Notes under the pieces: model-generated
What the model saw: only the letters and a program-made list of their open reading frames with translations
What the model was told of the DNA's origin: nothing
Databases searched by the model: none
In this document: positions 53,395 through 64,000 of the stretch, piece after piece
Layout: each line of letters starts with the position of its first letter
How positions within the stretch are numbered: the stretch's first letter is position 1
Program-made: the position numbers and the translations under genes
Assembly (NCBI GenBank): GCA_029216955.1
Contig: JANAVB010009598.1
Coordinates: 27,260,879 to 27,324,878, forward strand
From: Iris pallida
Lineage: Eukaryota > Streptophyta > Magnoliopsida > Asparagales > Iridaceae
Length of the DNA stretch: 64,000 nucleotides
Direction of reading: 5' to 3'

Positions 53395-55253
53395 GGGCCC
53401 GTTTGGTTTGCAGGATTGGACAACGTAATGTAATTGGCATTACGTTGTCAATCTAATTCGGGTGTTTGGTTGGACAAAAAAAATTAAATGTAATGTAATC
53501 ACGATTACAAGTTTGATTACATTACATCAGTTTCTTCTAAACTCAATTACATCATAAAAGCTATGTAATCGCAATTACATTACAACTTAAGCGGAAGGTT
53601 GGTATGCTATAATTTGGTCTTTTTGTTCGTTTTTGGTCATTTTTTGTTGTTTTTGTTTGTTTTTGTCGTTTTCGGTCATTTTTGTTCGTTTTTGGTCTTT
53701 TTGTCATTTTTGTTCGTTTTTTGTCATTTTTGTTCGTTTTGGTTGTTTTTGTTGTTTTTTTGTTGATTTTGTCCTTTTTTGTTGTTTTTGTCATTTTTTT
53801 GTCGTTTTTGTTCGTTTTTTGCCCTTTTTTTAGTTTTTGGTTGTTTTTATGTCGTTTTTGGTTTTTTTGTCATTTTTTTTGTTTTTATTTATTTTTTGTC
53901 GTTTTTGCTCGTTTTGGGTCTTTTTTCGATTTTTGGTCGTTTTTGTACATTCTTGGCATTTTTTTGTCGCTTTTGCACTTTTTAAATCTTTTTTGTCGAT
54001 TTCATGTTTATTTTTTGTCATTTTTGTTCGTTTTTATTTTTTTTGTCATTTTGGGCCTTTTTTCGATTTTTGGTCATTTTTGCATATTCTTGGCCATTTT
54101 TTGTCGCTTTTGTACTTTTATATCTTTTTTGTCGATTTTGTACATTTTATGTCCGTTTTGCACTTTTTTTATTGGTTTAGCTTTATTTGCACGTCTTTTG
54201 CCTTTTTGCACGTTTTTTTTATCGTTTTTGGTCAATTTTTTACGTTTTTAATCGTTTTTTGTCGATTTTGCACATTTTTCGCCATTTCTGCATGTTATTT
54301 ATCGATTTTTGTCGATCTTGTACGTTTTTGACCATTTTCACGTTTTTATCGTCTTTCATCGTTTTTGGTCGATTTTGCACGTTTTTTGTCGCTTTTTTTA
54401 ATCCTTTTTTTATTTTTTGGGTTTTTTTTTTCACTTTTTTTGTCGTTTATGCTCTTTTTTTCTTTTTGTTTGTTGTTTTTGTCGTTTTTGTTCCCTTTTT
54501 TGTCGTTTTTGGATTTTTTTTTGCAAGTTTTATAATCTTTTTGTCGTTTTTTGCTCGTTTTAATTCTCTTTTGTTTTCGTCTTTTTTCGTATTTTCGTTT
54601 TTTTTGTCATTTCTGTTCCTTTTTATCTTTTTTATTTTTTTTGCTCTTTTTTATCGTTTTTTGTCATTTTTTCTTTTTTTGTCGTTTTTGTTCGTTTTTT
54701 GCCCTTTTTTTGTTTTTGGTCGTTTTCGTCTTTTTTCCTTTGATTTATTTTTTTTTTTGTCAATTTTTTTGTTTTTAGTCTTTTTTTATCATTATTGGTC
54801 ACTTTTTATGGTTTTCACATTTTTTATTTTTTTTGTCGTTTTTCTTTTTTATTGCTTTTTCATTTTTGGTTTTTTTTCCTTCCGTTTTGTTCGTTTGTCA
54901 TTTTTTGTATTTTTTATTTTTTGTCGTTTTTTGGTCTTTTTTTAGCAGAAAACAAACCATTTTCCCCTTATTTATTTATTATTTATTTTTAATTTTTTTT
55001 AGTTTTTTTTTAAATTTAGTGATCCACTTTTTTAATTTTATGTTGTATTTAAAAATATTAAATTAGAAACTTAATTACATTACATGGTAAACCAAACATA
55101 TGAATGCAATTGACATTACATTACATGGTTTGATTACATGTTTCAACCAAATATAGTAATGTAATTGTAATTCCATTACATTACAAACTCAATTACATTA
55201 TAAATCCAATTCCATTACGATTACGATTACATTACAATGAACCAAACGCAACC
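53395..55253. mobile_element. Tourist-like MITE enlarged by a T-rich minisatellite
   Basis: The left end is GGGCCCGTTTGGTTTGCAGG. The right end, read inward, is GGTTGCGTTTGGTTCATTG. TAA duplications lie at 53392-53394 and 55254-55256. Flanking arms (53395-53600, 55065-55253) carry taatgtaatYRcgattacat repeats. The middle is the minisatellite, so an element of perhaps 400 bases has grown to 1859. Confidence 0.8.
53620..54955. repeat. T-rich minisatellite (TTTTTGTCGTTTTTGGTCA type)
   Basis: About 1.3 kb of irregular units with a core TTTTTGTCG or TTTTTGTTCG or TTTTTGGTC. Nearly all non-T bases fall in the words GTCG, GTTCG, GGTC and GCAC. The minus strand is Lys/Thr/Asn-coding and the plus strand Phe-coding in several frames at once, so the frames are not genes. 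Confidence 0.9.
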
Positions 55254-55289
55254 TAAGAACTTAATTGGTAACTTGCATCACTCTATGGT

Positions 55290-58200
55290 CACTACAACAA
55301 AAATACCTTTTATTGACGGCTAAAAACCGTCATTAATAACAAACCATGACGCTTTTTTTTCCAAAGCAAGCGTGATGAAAACGGGTGTTATAAATGTTTT
55401 TTAAAATCGTCATAAATAAAAACGTCATGAATATGATGAGTTTCTGCTACACTTATTTTCAGCGTAGTTTGAAAGCGTTATGAATAGATAATCTATATAG
55501 ACTCAATTCAGCACATTTATAATGCTCAATTCTGCACATTTATATATTACTTTCCAAAAAATTATAGATCAATGCTCAATGTTGCTAAATTCAATTTCAA
55601 AACATTCATTTTGAACCATATTCGCAAGAAAACATCTAAATGTTATAGAGTACCATTTAATCCATTTACAAATATATACATAATATATATCACCATCTTC
55701 ATTATATTTTTTCAAAATAGGACATCCAAATACATATATTTACAACTACTACTAGTAAGTAGACCCTCAAAACTATTAGTACATTGGCTTCAACTTTGAG
55801 CACATCAAAACTGTCGGCATCACGTAGCAAAACCCTGAAAAAGATTAAAAAAATATATTACCAAAAGACCACCTCATGTCTTATAAGAGTTGGTACCAAG
55901 TTTCCAACAAGAAACTAGCAATTGAGGATCATGTAATAAAATACTTTCATATACATTGAATCTAAGAATGCATTAAAATACCTACCTGTAGTAATAAACA
56001 GTCCACTCAAAGAGTGAAAGAAATAGGCCACTCAAAGAATGCAATCAAATGTGAGGCATGACAGAAGACGAGGTAGCTACTTGAAACTTTGTTGAAAGGG
56101 TTACAACTCAAAAGTATGAGCAACTTATGCACATTGATGAGCCACCAAGTTAACACCGAAGTGCATGCTAATAATGCTAATTACATTTCAGGGAAACTGA
56201 ACTGGTACATTTCAGGAACCTCTACATGGTTCTGCAGCAGTTATGTTTTTGGCGGTACACAGACTGCGTCATAGTCGGTTGAACAGAATTCAGAGACCTT
56301 TGAATATTCCTACCCAATTACTCCAGGAAATTCTAGAATCAGCTCCAGTAATTAGATAAGGGGTGTTCCCATCTCCATTCCAAAATACACCCTGCTAACA
56401 TGCTTTGCACATTCATGTAGCTGTTCTTTGTTTTAAAATGATTGATCTTGGCCTTTCCCTTTTACCCTTAAAATTAATACAACATCCATATATGTGCCTA
56501 CCTTAATACAGAAAGATACCAGGAACAACAAAGCACAATAATTTATATGGACCTTCACATGATATTATATTAATAGTAGCTTCAGCTTGATCAATGACCA
56601 TGCCAGGGATGGTGAAGAGACTTTGTAAAAGGGAGAATACAGAATTAAATCTCTGAAGGGACCAACAAGGGGTTGTCTTCATTTGTAGAAAATAATAGCT
56701 TGAACAAGGCTGTACTAAGTCTAATATGCAAGTCAAGCTACAGAATTGTACACCAACAAAATAACCATTGTACTCATTTGCTCAAGTAAATATATGATGA
56801 TACATATTTCAGCACAAGTTAAATCTATAAGCTACATACATAATATTCGGTCCGAATGGAAAACAATTACCTCTGCCCTTCCATTTTTTTATTTTGAGTC
56901 TTGAACCACTCTTTACATGGAACTTCATCTGTGCCTTCTGATTATTAACTTGAGAAGTCCCTAATGATTAGACAATTGAAACTATCAGACATAACAAGTT
57001 GAACAATAAACTAACAATGTCATACCATATTTAATACATTAGCAAAGTCGCTACTTCAATTTGATCGCATGATGTATAGAATTAGGGGTTGCACAAAAAT
57101 TCTCACTATTGTACTTTTCATGCAAATCAAATTAACTAAGTACGTGCATTTCATGTAATAATAGATAAATTAGTTAAGGGGAAAGATTGACTTCCATTAA
57201 GAATTATCACAAAATACATGCATCGAGCTAAAATGTACTTAAATACGCACACCAAACTCAAATGTTGTTACATGCTTCTTGATTTCCTTAAATTTTGTAC
57301 CATGTGAACACATCAAGTTCAAATGTCTGATAAATTTTTGAAAGATATACTTAATGACTTGGGACCTAGGAAGCACTGAGACTCCAAAACTTGGCTTGTT
57401 AGACTCCAAATAATCTATTTTGCGAGTCACGATGGCTTGTTAGGCTTACCCCAGGGCTAGCCCTGCCCCCTCTACATGGTTCATCACCATTGGTGATTCT
57501 CCAAACCCAAGTTTTTACTCCTACAATTGTCTTCTTCAAAGTAAACATCTATTGTAGGATGAGCAATATTACACATGGGAACTCCAGTTATTTGAGTTAA
57601 CAGCAGTATACTTCAAACACAAACTCCAAAACATCATTCTCGTGTCCGTGTTGTATAGTGTATACACAATACAAATCCATATCCAACATCTTTAGAAAAG
57701 ATGAGATGGATAAGACATATTAGCACTTTTAGAATGTTCTAAGTCATTTGTTAAATGCTGCATTGTGCTGACTCTCGATACGATATGGACACAGCAAGGA
57801 CCATATTCTCTCTAACATTAGCATTTAGCAAATATCATGATGTCAAGACAAGAACCAGATGAAGAAAAAAAACTTACAGATCCTAATAGTAACCCTCTAA
57901 ACAAGCCTACAACAAAACTGCCAAAATTTAAACATACATAACAAGGGGGCATAGACTATATAAAAGAACCTCGTGAGAAACAAGTTGCATTCAAACACCG
58001 TATAGAAATTAAGACAACAAAAGTAGTGTAGCTTCCAAATGTGCATTATTGTAGAAGAAAAAGTGTATTATTACCTACAACACAAATTAACAACATCTAC
58101 CAACTGTTTAACCAAAGAACTGTAGTTTATTGAATACAATCAAGCACGCTCACAGATGATGGGTTGGATATTGAAAGGAAATAAAAGGTCAGACTTGATT

Positions 58201-59551
58201 CTTTTTGTTCTTTTATAAATAAAATTAGATCATCAATCAATTATAGGATTATGAAATGAGGATCACCAATCATCTCATTATGGTAAATTAGGATTATGAA
58301 ATGAGGATCACCGGTCATCATAAGCTGTCGAAAATTTTCCTATACTAAATGATTCATATATGAAAAAAACAATACGGAGTCACGAACCACTGACTGTACC
58401 ATCACGGACAAGAAAACCTAATTGAAGAGCAAATGTTTTAACATGGAGCAAGAAAGCAACTGATACACCAAAAGCCAGTGCGTGTGTCTGTGTTGTGTCA
58501 TGTCAGGACATATCAGGGATGACACAAGATACCCCAAAATGCACGGGGACACTGCCAAAACCGGTGCTCCTCCTACTCATGAATCACAAAGAAAAGATGG
58601 GTCACTTTTACCGATTTGATGTTGGACCGATTGCTCGAATCCTGATCCAAGCTCTTCGTCTCCGCCACCCGATCCACCTCCGTTTGCCTATTTGAACCTT
58701 TACCAGAACTGTCAGATTCCTGCAACACAATCTCCCCCACCAATGATTATACAAATTCCGGAAGCACAACCAAAAAGGAAACCCCTAAAATGAAGAAAAA
58801 TTAGGGTTTTACCACTGGATCGTCAACGGGACCGCCACCAGGTTCCTTCGATGGTGACTCTATCACGGCCGGACCTTCGATGTTCTTCGGCGGGTCGATC
58901 TCAGCCTTCGTTGCAGTCCGGTCGGAGAAGACCCGCTTGAGGCGGAGGTCCTTGACGACGACGCCGGCGGAGGAGGAGGAGGGAAGGGAGGGAGGAATAG
59001 GTCGGTGGCGCTTGGGCGGGTCGGGCCGGGCTCGCCCAGACCGGGTCCGGTGGAGGAAGATCTCCGACCTGCTGCGGGTGAAAGTGTCGGCCATGGCGGC
59101 GCTGGAGGAAGAAGAGGAGGAGAGCTCCTTTCTCTTCGGCATGGCTATGACTTTGGCTATTGCTAGAGAGAGAGAAATTGCGTAGACCGAGAATAAAAGG
59201 CCCTGCCGGAGTCCATGGCGGAGGGGATTGAACGGATGGATTGGTGGAGAAACCCTAACCCTAGGCCTGGACGCTAGGAGCGGAGGAAGAAGAAGAGGAG
59301 GAGGAGGAGAGGGGAAATGGAATGAGAAGAAACTATTTCGAATGCTTAATATTAATAAGTTTGCAAAATATTACAAGTTTGCCACCGCTCTAAAATATTA
59401 ATAACGCTTTGTTTTTTAAACGTTATAAAAAGTCCAGATTTGGCCCAAACCGTCATAGAAAAAAGGTATTTCGAACTTTGATAACGCTTAGATATCAGGC
59501 GTCATCAATACGTCTTATCGAACGTTATTAATAGGCCTTTTTGTTGTAGTG
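55290..59551 (-). mobile_element. Non-autonomous CACTA element with captured gene exons
   Basis: The left end is CACTACAACAAAAATACC and the right end GGCCTTTTTGTTGTAGTG (inverse). Perfect 3-base duplications ggt lie at 55287-55289 and 59552-59554. Subterminal motifs are ataacg and cgtcat, different from the CACTA elements further left. No transposase is found. A spliced gene piece lies near the right end (58612-59142). The remaining 3.3 kb (55450-58600) is AT-rich with no firm coding sequence. Confidence 0.9.
58612..59142 (-). CDS. Captured gene of unknown function, two exons
   Basis: Exon 1 (58813-59142, 110 codons) starts MPKRKELSSSSSSSAAMADT and includes TRSRSEIFLHRTRSGRARPD and VVVKDLRLKRVFSDRTATK, basic and Ser-rich. 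The donor GTAAAACC, a 93-base intron and the acceptor TTGTGTTGCAG join it in phase to exon 2 (58612-58719, 36 codons, ESDSSGKGSNRQTEVDRVAE). Exon 2 ends at another GTAAAAG donor. The GC-rich exon 1 and a CT-rich leader upstream look like a normal plant gene start, unlike the AT-rich element around it. I do not recognise the family. Later exons could not be placed, so it may be truncated. It may be a live chimeric transcript or only a fragment. Confidence 0.55.
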
Positions 59552-59554
59552 GGT

Positions 59555-60060
59555 GGTTCTCTTTAAAAAAAAATCTCTTTGATGCTTTGCTAATAGTTCC
59601 AGTAGCTTACTTGTCTGTTGCAGTTGGACCATGTCATGTGAAGAATAATGAAAGCGAAATGACAGACAAATGAAGAATAACATGAAATCTGTGAAGCAAT
59701 CTAACTTATGTTACTTACGATGTCCAAGATTAACTCTTAGATTGTTAGATATTTTTCCTCTAAAAATCTACAAACAAAATAAAAGAAGTTAAAGTTACCG
59801 ATGGCTGCTATCGCTTATTTCCGAATGGATTTTTGTGTCCAATAAGAGGAAAATGTATCAATTTATACGTATCAAAATTGTAACCGATGGCTGAATAATG
59901 ACACAAAGAAATGCGTTGAAACGTTTGAATTTAATTTAGGAAATCAATAGGTGTAACATTTGAATTAATGAGGAAAATCAATTGGTGTAACATTTAGATT
60001 AATGTGGACAGGTGTAACGTTTGGATTAATATGGGACTATTAATGGGAACATGAATTTTT
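59555..60060. repeat. LTR-like repeat copy, uninterrupted
   Basis: From 59738 (gttagatatttttcctctaa) to about 60056 it matches 8685-8771 joined to 18270-18545, lacking the part at 18122-18265. It contains the same taggtgtaacRttt tandem units. No gene. Confidence 0.65.
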
Positions 60061-60549
60061 GCTATGTGAGCACAATACACATTCACAACCAACAGTACCA
60101 CTGTACATCCTAGAGAAGCTGAGAAACCATAGTAATATATTAGAGCGGAAGGCTTGTACTTTGGTTGCTATCGCTTTTTTTTTAAAATGTATTAGACACA
60201 TAATGTCTATGTTAATATGTATTCTGGGTTAGTAAGTTGTACTTAGGGTAGTGTAGAGAGATACTAGAATTATGTTAATTAGGAGCTCGTTTCCTCAGAT
60301 GTAATAATTATATTTAGTCTTGGATGATCTGTACTTAACCTTTCCTAAAACCTTGCACGTGACAATGATAGATCCGGATACTGGTGTATTTGTAGAGAGA
60401 TACTAGACACGTGTAACATACTCGACTTGCCATGTACCAAGAGCAGAACATGGTAACTCTGACTGTATGCTAAGGATTCAGAGATGAAGGTCCAATTGGA
60501 GGCTAGATGATGACTTCTACATTGGACGAGGCGCCATTAGTCTTTATGG
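60061..60549. other. Intergenic DNA, nothing recognised
   Basis: No domain-bearing frame or terminal repeat seen. Confidence 0.5.
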
Positions 60550-60687
60550 ATCATGGTGATAGGTGGGCCGGTTTAGCCCGAGTCCGACCCCGGTCCGGAC
60601 CGGCCCGCCCCCTTGAACACCGGCCCGGACCGCCAGTGGCCCGAACCGGCCCGGCCCCCCCTCCCGAACGGGTCGGGTCGGACCTCT

Positions 60688-60708
60688 CCCCCCCCCCCCC
60701 CCCCCCCC
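60688..60708. repeat. Run of 21 cytosines
   Basis: A pure C homopolymer within the GC-rich hAT end. Its length is likely uncertain in the assembly. Confidence 0.9.
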
Positions 60709-61050
60709 AGCCCAAGTCCGGCTCGGCCCAGCCCGCGGCAATTTTTTTTTTTTAAATATGGAGGCCCGGCCCGAAGACACGGCCCAGTTGGACCGGCCCG
60801 GCCCGCTGGGACCGGTCCAGCCGACCGTTGGGCAATTTTTGAATTTTTTTTTCTTTTTGACCGTTGGAGGGAGGGATTCTTTTACAAAATTGTCCCTCCC
60901 ATATAGCCGTTATTAAAACGTTGGGAAAGACATTTTGGTCATTTTTGGCCTAAAATTACCAAAATAATTCCGAAAAATTCCTATAAATAGGCCAAAAATT
61001 CCATTTTTCAAACACAACTCATTCCTCATAAATTCTCTACATTTCTCTAC

Positions 61051-61150
61051 GGTGCTCTGGTGTTCTACTGCTTTTCCTCCCCGGTGCTCTGGTGTTCTAC
61101 GGCTTTCCCTCCCCGGTGCTCTGGTGGTCTACGGCTTTCCGATCTCCCTC
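61051..61150. repeat. Three tandem 33-base units
   Basis: The unit ggtgctctggtgttctacgg followed by ctttccctcccc occurs three times, in the leader just before the hAT reading frame. Confidence 0.8.
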
Positions 61151-61238
61151 CCAACTCCATTCCGGCTCTATGGCTTCCCGATCTTCCTCTCAATTCCTTA
61201 CTTTCTTCTAACGTAGTTTACTTTATTTTATTTTATAT

Positions 61239-61586
61239 ATGGCTGGTGAAGGTTCAAACCCACCTCATCTTGCTGGACAGACTTACCAATATTTTAGTAC
61301 TTTTTTTGACGGTACTGAAATTCCACCTGAGCAAGTAGCCACCAATCCGATTCCGGAGGGGTTCCAACCATCTCCTCCGGAAGTCGCTAGTACCACCCAA
61401 CGTCCTGAAAAGAAAAAAAAGGTCTAAGTATTGGGAATATTTTACTTTGATTTTTGAAACTAATCTTGATGGTTCGCTTGTTTTAGATGCCAAGGGTGAA
61501 CCGAAACCGTACAAGACGCAATGCAAGAAATGTTGCAACCAGTACGCATGGAAGAAGGGCGGTGGCACCGGGACCATATCCAGACG
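61239..61586 (+). pseudogene. hAT transposase N-terminus with BED zinc finger, truncated
   Basis: MAGEGSNPPHLAGQTYQYFS begins at 61239. After an A-run (about 61412-61420) the frame shifts, and continues in another frame with SKYWEYFTLIFETNLDGSLV and then QCKKCCNQYAWKKGGGTGTI. This is a BED-type zinc finger (aromatic pair WEYF, Cys-x2-Cys), the DNA-binding N terminus of hAT transposases. The expected His after TGTISR is Arg, and then the sequence is cut by the LTR element. No catalytic domain remains, so it cannot be active. Confidence 0.75.
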
Positions 61587-64000
61587 TGTCACGACCCGCA
61601 CCCTAGAGTTAGGGGACGAGAACGTAACAACGTCCAGCCTACGCCGCAGTGTCGGCGGTAGAACGCTGTCCTAGGTCTCAATGCATCTAACAGTATAAGA
61701 CTAAACAGTTTATACTCCCCGAATGGGGGTGACATAGCCGAATGTAAACTCAATCACATCTAAGATAGAGCATAAAGGAAGATAGATAAAACATGAAATC
61801 GAAAAGAGATACAACAGATAGAAGTCTAAGTGTCTAAGATACAAACTCAGAAATACATCTCAAAGCTCAAATACATTAAATCCATAAATATAACTCAAGA
61901 CAACTGAAAATAAACTATAAGCAAAACCCTAGCTATCTATACAACCTCTACTGTGTCTCCTCTAGGCTAGCAGGCAACCTTCAAGCTATCTGTAAAAAAT
62001 TTCAACATGTCCAGTCAGGACGGGAACGAGCACATATCTCTCAAACAGTTCATAGCAAGTTAGGAGTATAAATCATGCAATAGAGTAAAATACAGGAAGT
62101 GCTGAAAAGGAAGTACGAGTAAACAGGAGATATTTTGTAACTGAAAGTAAATACATGATAGTAGAGACTGTAAGTGGCTACGTGATTTAGAGCATAATGG
62201 TTATGTAAACGGCTTGGGGGCACATGAATACAAATAAGGAGGCACATTTATACAGCTACTGGGGATAGTGTTCACATAACCAATTCTACTCACCCCGCCC
62301 CAACCAGTATACAAGGATCCATTCAAGTTACGTTATAAGCACATGAATACAACTAAGATACGTGAACTCATGTAATGAGTAGTACATGAGGCACGTGAAA
62401 GTACATGAGAACATGTAAAAATATGAACTAGTACGAGTACAAGGAGTACCTGATGCACATGATAAAGTACATGAACATGAAATACCCGATGCACCCGTAG
62501 AGGGATAACATCTCAGGAAAGGATCCATATAGTACTAATCTGTGAATATACGTGTCAGCATCAAGTAGAGTAATCTAGAGCAAGAATATAATCCAGGTAA
62601 GTATGAAAAGATCAGAGAATGTACTCGCCTGATATCTGAATGTCCAAGGTAAAGATACTGTCCGAGAAGAGGTGTCTGGCTCCTAATTAGAACGCACAAG
62701 TCACAACATGTCCAGAAGGGTAATATAAAGTACTATAATGCATTCTACATGAATCTAGGTCAAACTAGGCCAAAGTCAACCCTTGGTCAACTCTGGTCAA
62801 CTACACTAGTCAAACTAGGTCAAACTAGGTCATGTCCTAACCCAGCAAGTCTTACTAGGCCTAACCAAGACTATCCTAGCAAGCACACATCAATACAAGG
62901 CTATACAAGCCAACATACACCCAACTCTATATAGCATGCAATTATTCAATACTCAAATAGGCAAAAATTCACATTGGATATACACTAGGTAATCTATTAC
63001 TTAAGCTATATATGTCTACACATATATACACATGCATATATTGGTATTCAACATTAGGTCTATAATCATGGCATTTCAAATGGTTATATAAACTTATATA
63101 TTACAACACAATATGTTAACATATATATAATATACATACATAGCTAAGTTAACTATATTCATAAATACTTATTTAAGAGGCTATGTGTGTATGTGAACAT
63201 GGCAAAGGGGCAAGTGAGGGTTAAATGGACATACATAGTGTATACATATCAAAGAGTGTCAAAGTGTAAGTGAACAATGTGTCAAGTGTGATAGTGTCAA
63301 CATAGTGTAAGGGGGTACATGAGGTAATATAGGATTTGTGTTAACATAGAATATTACATCTCATTAACTTGTATATTGCATACATTACATCTATTATTAT
63401 ATTACATTCATGCTTGCATTCATTCATCATTCATTTATTCTCTTGCACTACTATATGCACCATACATTACATACTATGGAACCTACATATTCATTACAAG
63501 CCATACTTATACATGCTTACATTAGATAGGATACTTACACCTCATACATTATTTATTTAACCATTTACTCATGCTTGCATTCTCTATTTAATTACATAAT
63601 GTATATACATTAACATGGGTTAAAATCAAATAGAACATTATATTACACACAAGGGTGCACAAAATGCATATGTCGAATAGTAACTCCTACTAATAATCAA
63701 TACTGTACCATCTCAGCATGAATTAAAATCTAGGATTAAAGTATGTTATAGATCTATGTGTTAGCTTTCCGAAACTTCAAACGGATCGCGTTTTCGTTTC
63801 CGGAAACTCCCGGAATCGCGAAAACACCGAGAACGCATTTGTCTTTCGTACAACTGACACTCAAATAACTCTTCAGAAAGTTACAGAAAGAATTAGGCCT
63901 ATTAATACATATTTTTGAAAAGCTAACTTCAATACGCTTCTTTTAAAAAAAACGGGAGATTAAACCGAGCTTTGAGCTAGAAGTTATGACATTTCTAAGT
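61587..64000. mobile_element. LTR-type element, left end only
   Basis: It starts TGTCACGACCCGCACCC exactly where the hAT frame breaks, a typical plant LTR terminus. The following 2.4 kb has no protein domain. It contains several gtcaaactagg units (62758-62835) and, near 63770-63990, cttcaaacggatcgcg and a gagctagaagttatgac phrase of the kind seen in Gypsy LTRs. Orientation and right end are unknown. Confidence 0.5.

Larger units (their letters stand above)
60550..61586 (+). mobile_element. 5' part of a hAT transposon, truncated by an LTR element
   Basis: GC-rich terminal-type sequence with GGCCCG/CGGGCC words (60550-60830) precedes a leader and a BED-zinc-finger transposase start. The left boundary is approximate because no terminal repeat or duplication could be fixed. 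The right side is cut at 61587 by TGTCACGACCC. Confidence 0.55.

Noticed and set aside
53561..55066. Several long Phe-rich or Lys/Thr-rich reading frames
   Set aside because: They are translations of the T-rich minisatellite in several frames at once; composition, not selection, keeps them open.
56871..56937. Possible third exon of the gene captured in the second CACTA element
   Set aside because: AG and GT borders are present, but the phase does not follow exon 2 in the open frame and the protein is unrecognisable.

Overview
This is intergenic, transposon-dense nuclear DNA from a flowering plant, probably one with a large genome. I infer this from plant-type En/Spm (CACTA), hAT, Mutator-like and Tourist elements, Copia and Tat-type Gypsy retrotransposons, plant GT-AG introns, and captured pieces of plant genes (cytosolic-type glutamine synthetase and a CYP74 allene oxide synthase). 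The species cannot be named. I see no intact host gene, no rRNA or tRNA gene and no CRISPR array.

Layout. 1-781: right end of a CACTA element. 2573-2885: Tourist-like MITE. 3603-4517: Mutator-like element with an allene-oxide-synthase fragment. 4605-5192: small hAT element. 5290-6240: long AT-rich palindromic microsatellite. 6951-7923: hAT element carrying three consecutive glutamine synthetase exons with their introns. 8640-18550: a nest, in which an LTR-like repeat is split by a Tourist-like MITE (8775-18118), itself split by a complete CACTA element (9013-17954) with a decayed TNP2-type transposase and a second transposon gene. 18551-21407: LTR-like sequence with an ACGCGT minisatellite.

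21407-47822: an old Copia element on the minus strand. It is split by an 18.7-kb Tat-type Gypsy element (25237-43937, plus strand) and by a short non-autonomous LTR element (44569-47181). The Gypsy element has equal-length LTRs, gag, protease, a G-patch-like stretch, RT, two RNase H domains and integrase. It also carries a spliced antisense gene with a plant-mobile-domain-like region and its own TATA box. 47823-53280: an old Copia remnant, unassigned AT-rich DNA and a truncated LTR. 53395-55253: a Tourist-like MITE swollen by a T-rich minisatellite. 55290-59551: a second CACTA element carrying at least two exons of an unrecognised gene. 60550-61586: the 5' part of a hAT transposase gene (BED zinc finger), cut off at 61587 by another LTR-type element that runs out of the window.

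Target-site duplications support most boundaries: gga, ggt, TAA, gtggagac, cttagtat, ccgca, and an imperfect gtagt/atagt. Three DNA-transposon superfamilies have each picked up gene sequence within 64 kb. The older coding regions are closed mainly by TAG or TAA codons where CAG, CAA or TGG is expected, which suggests silencing by DNA methylation followed by deamination.
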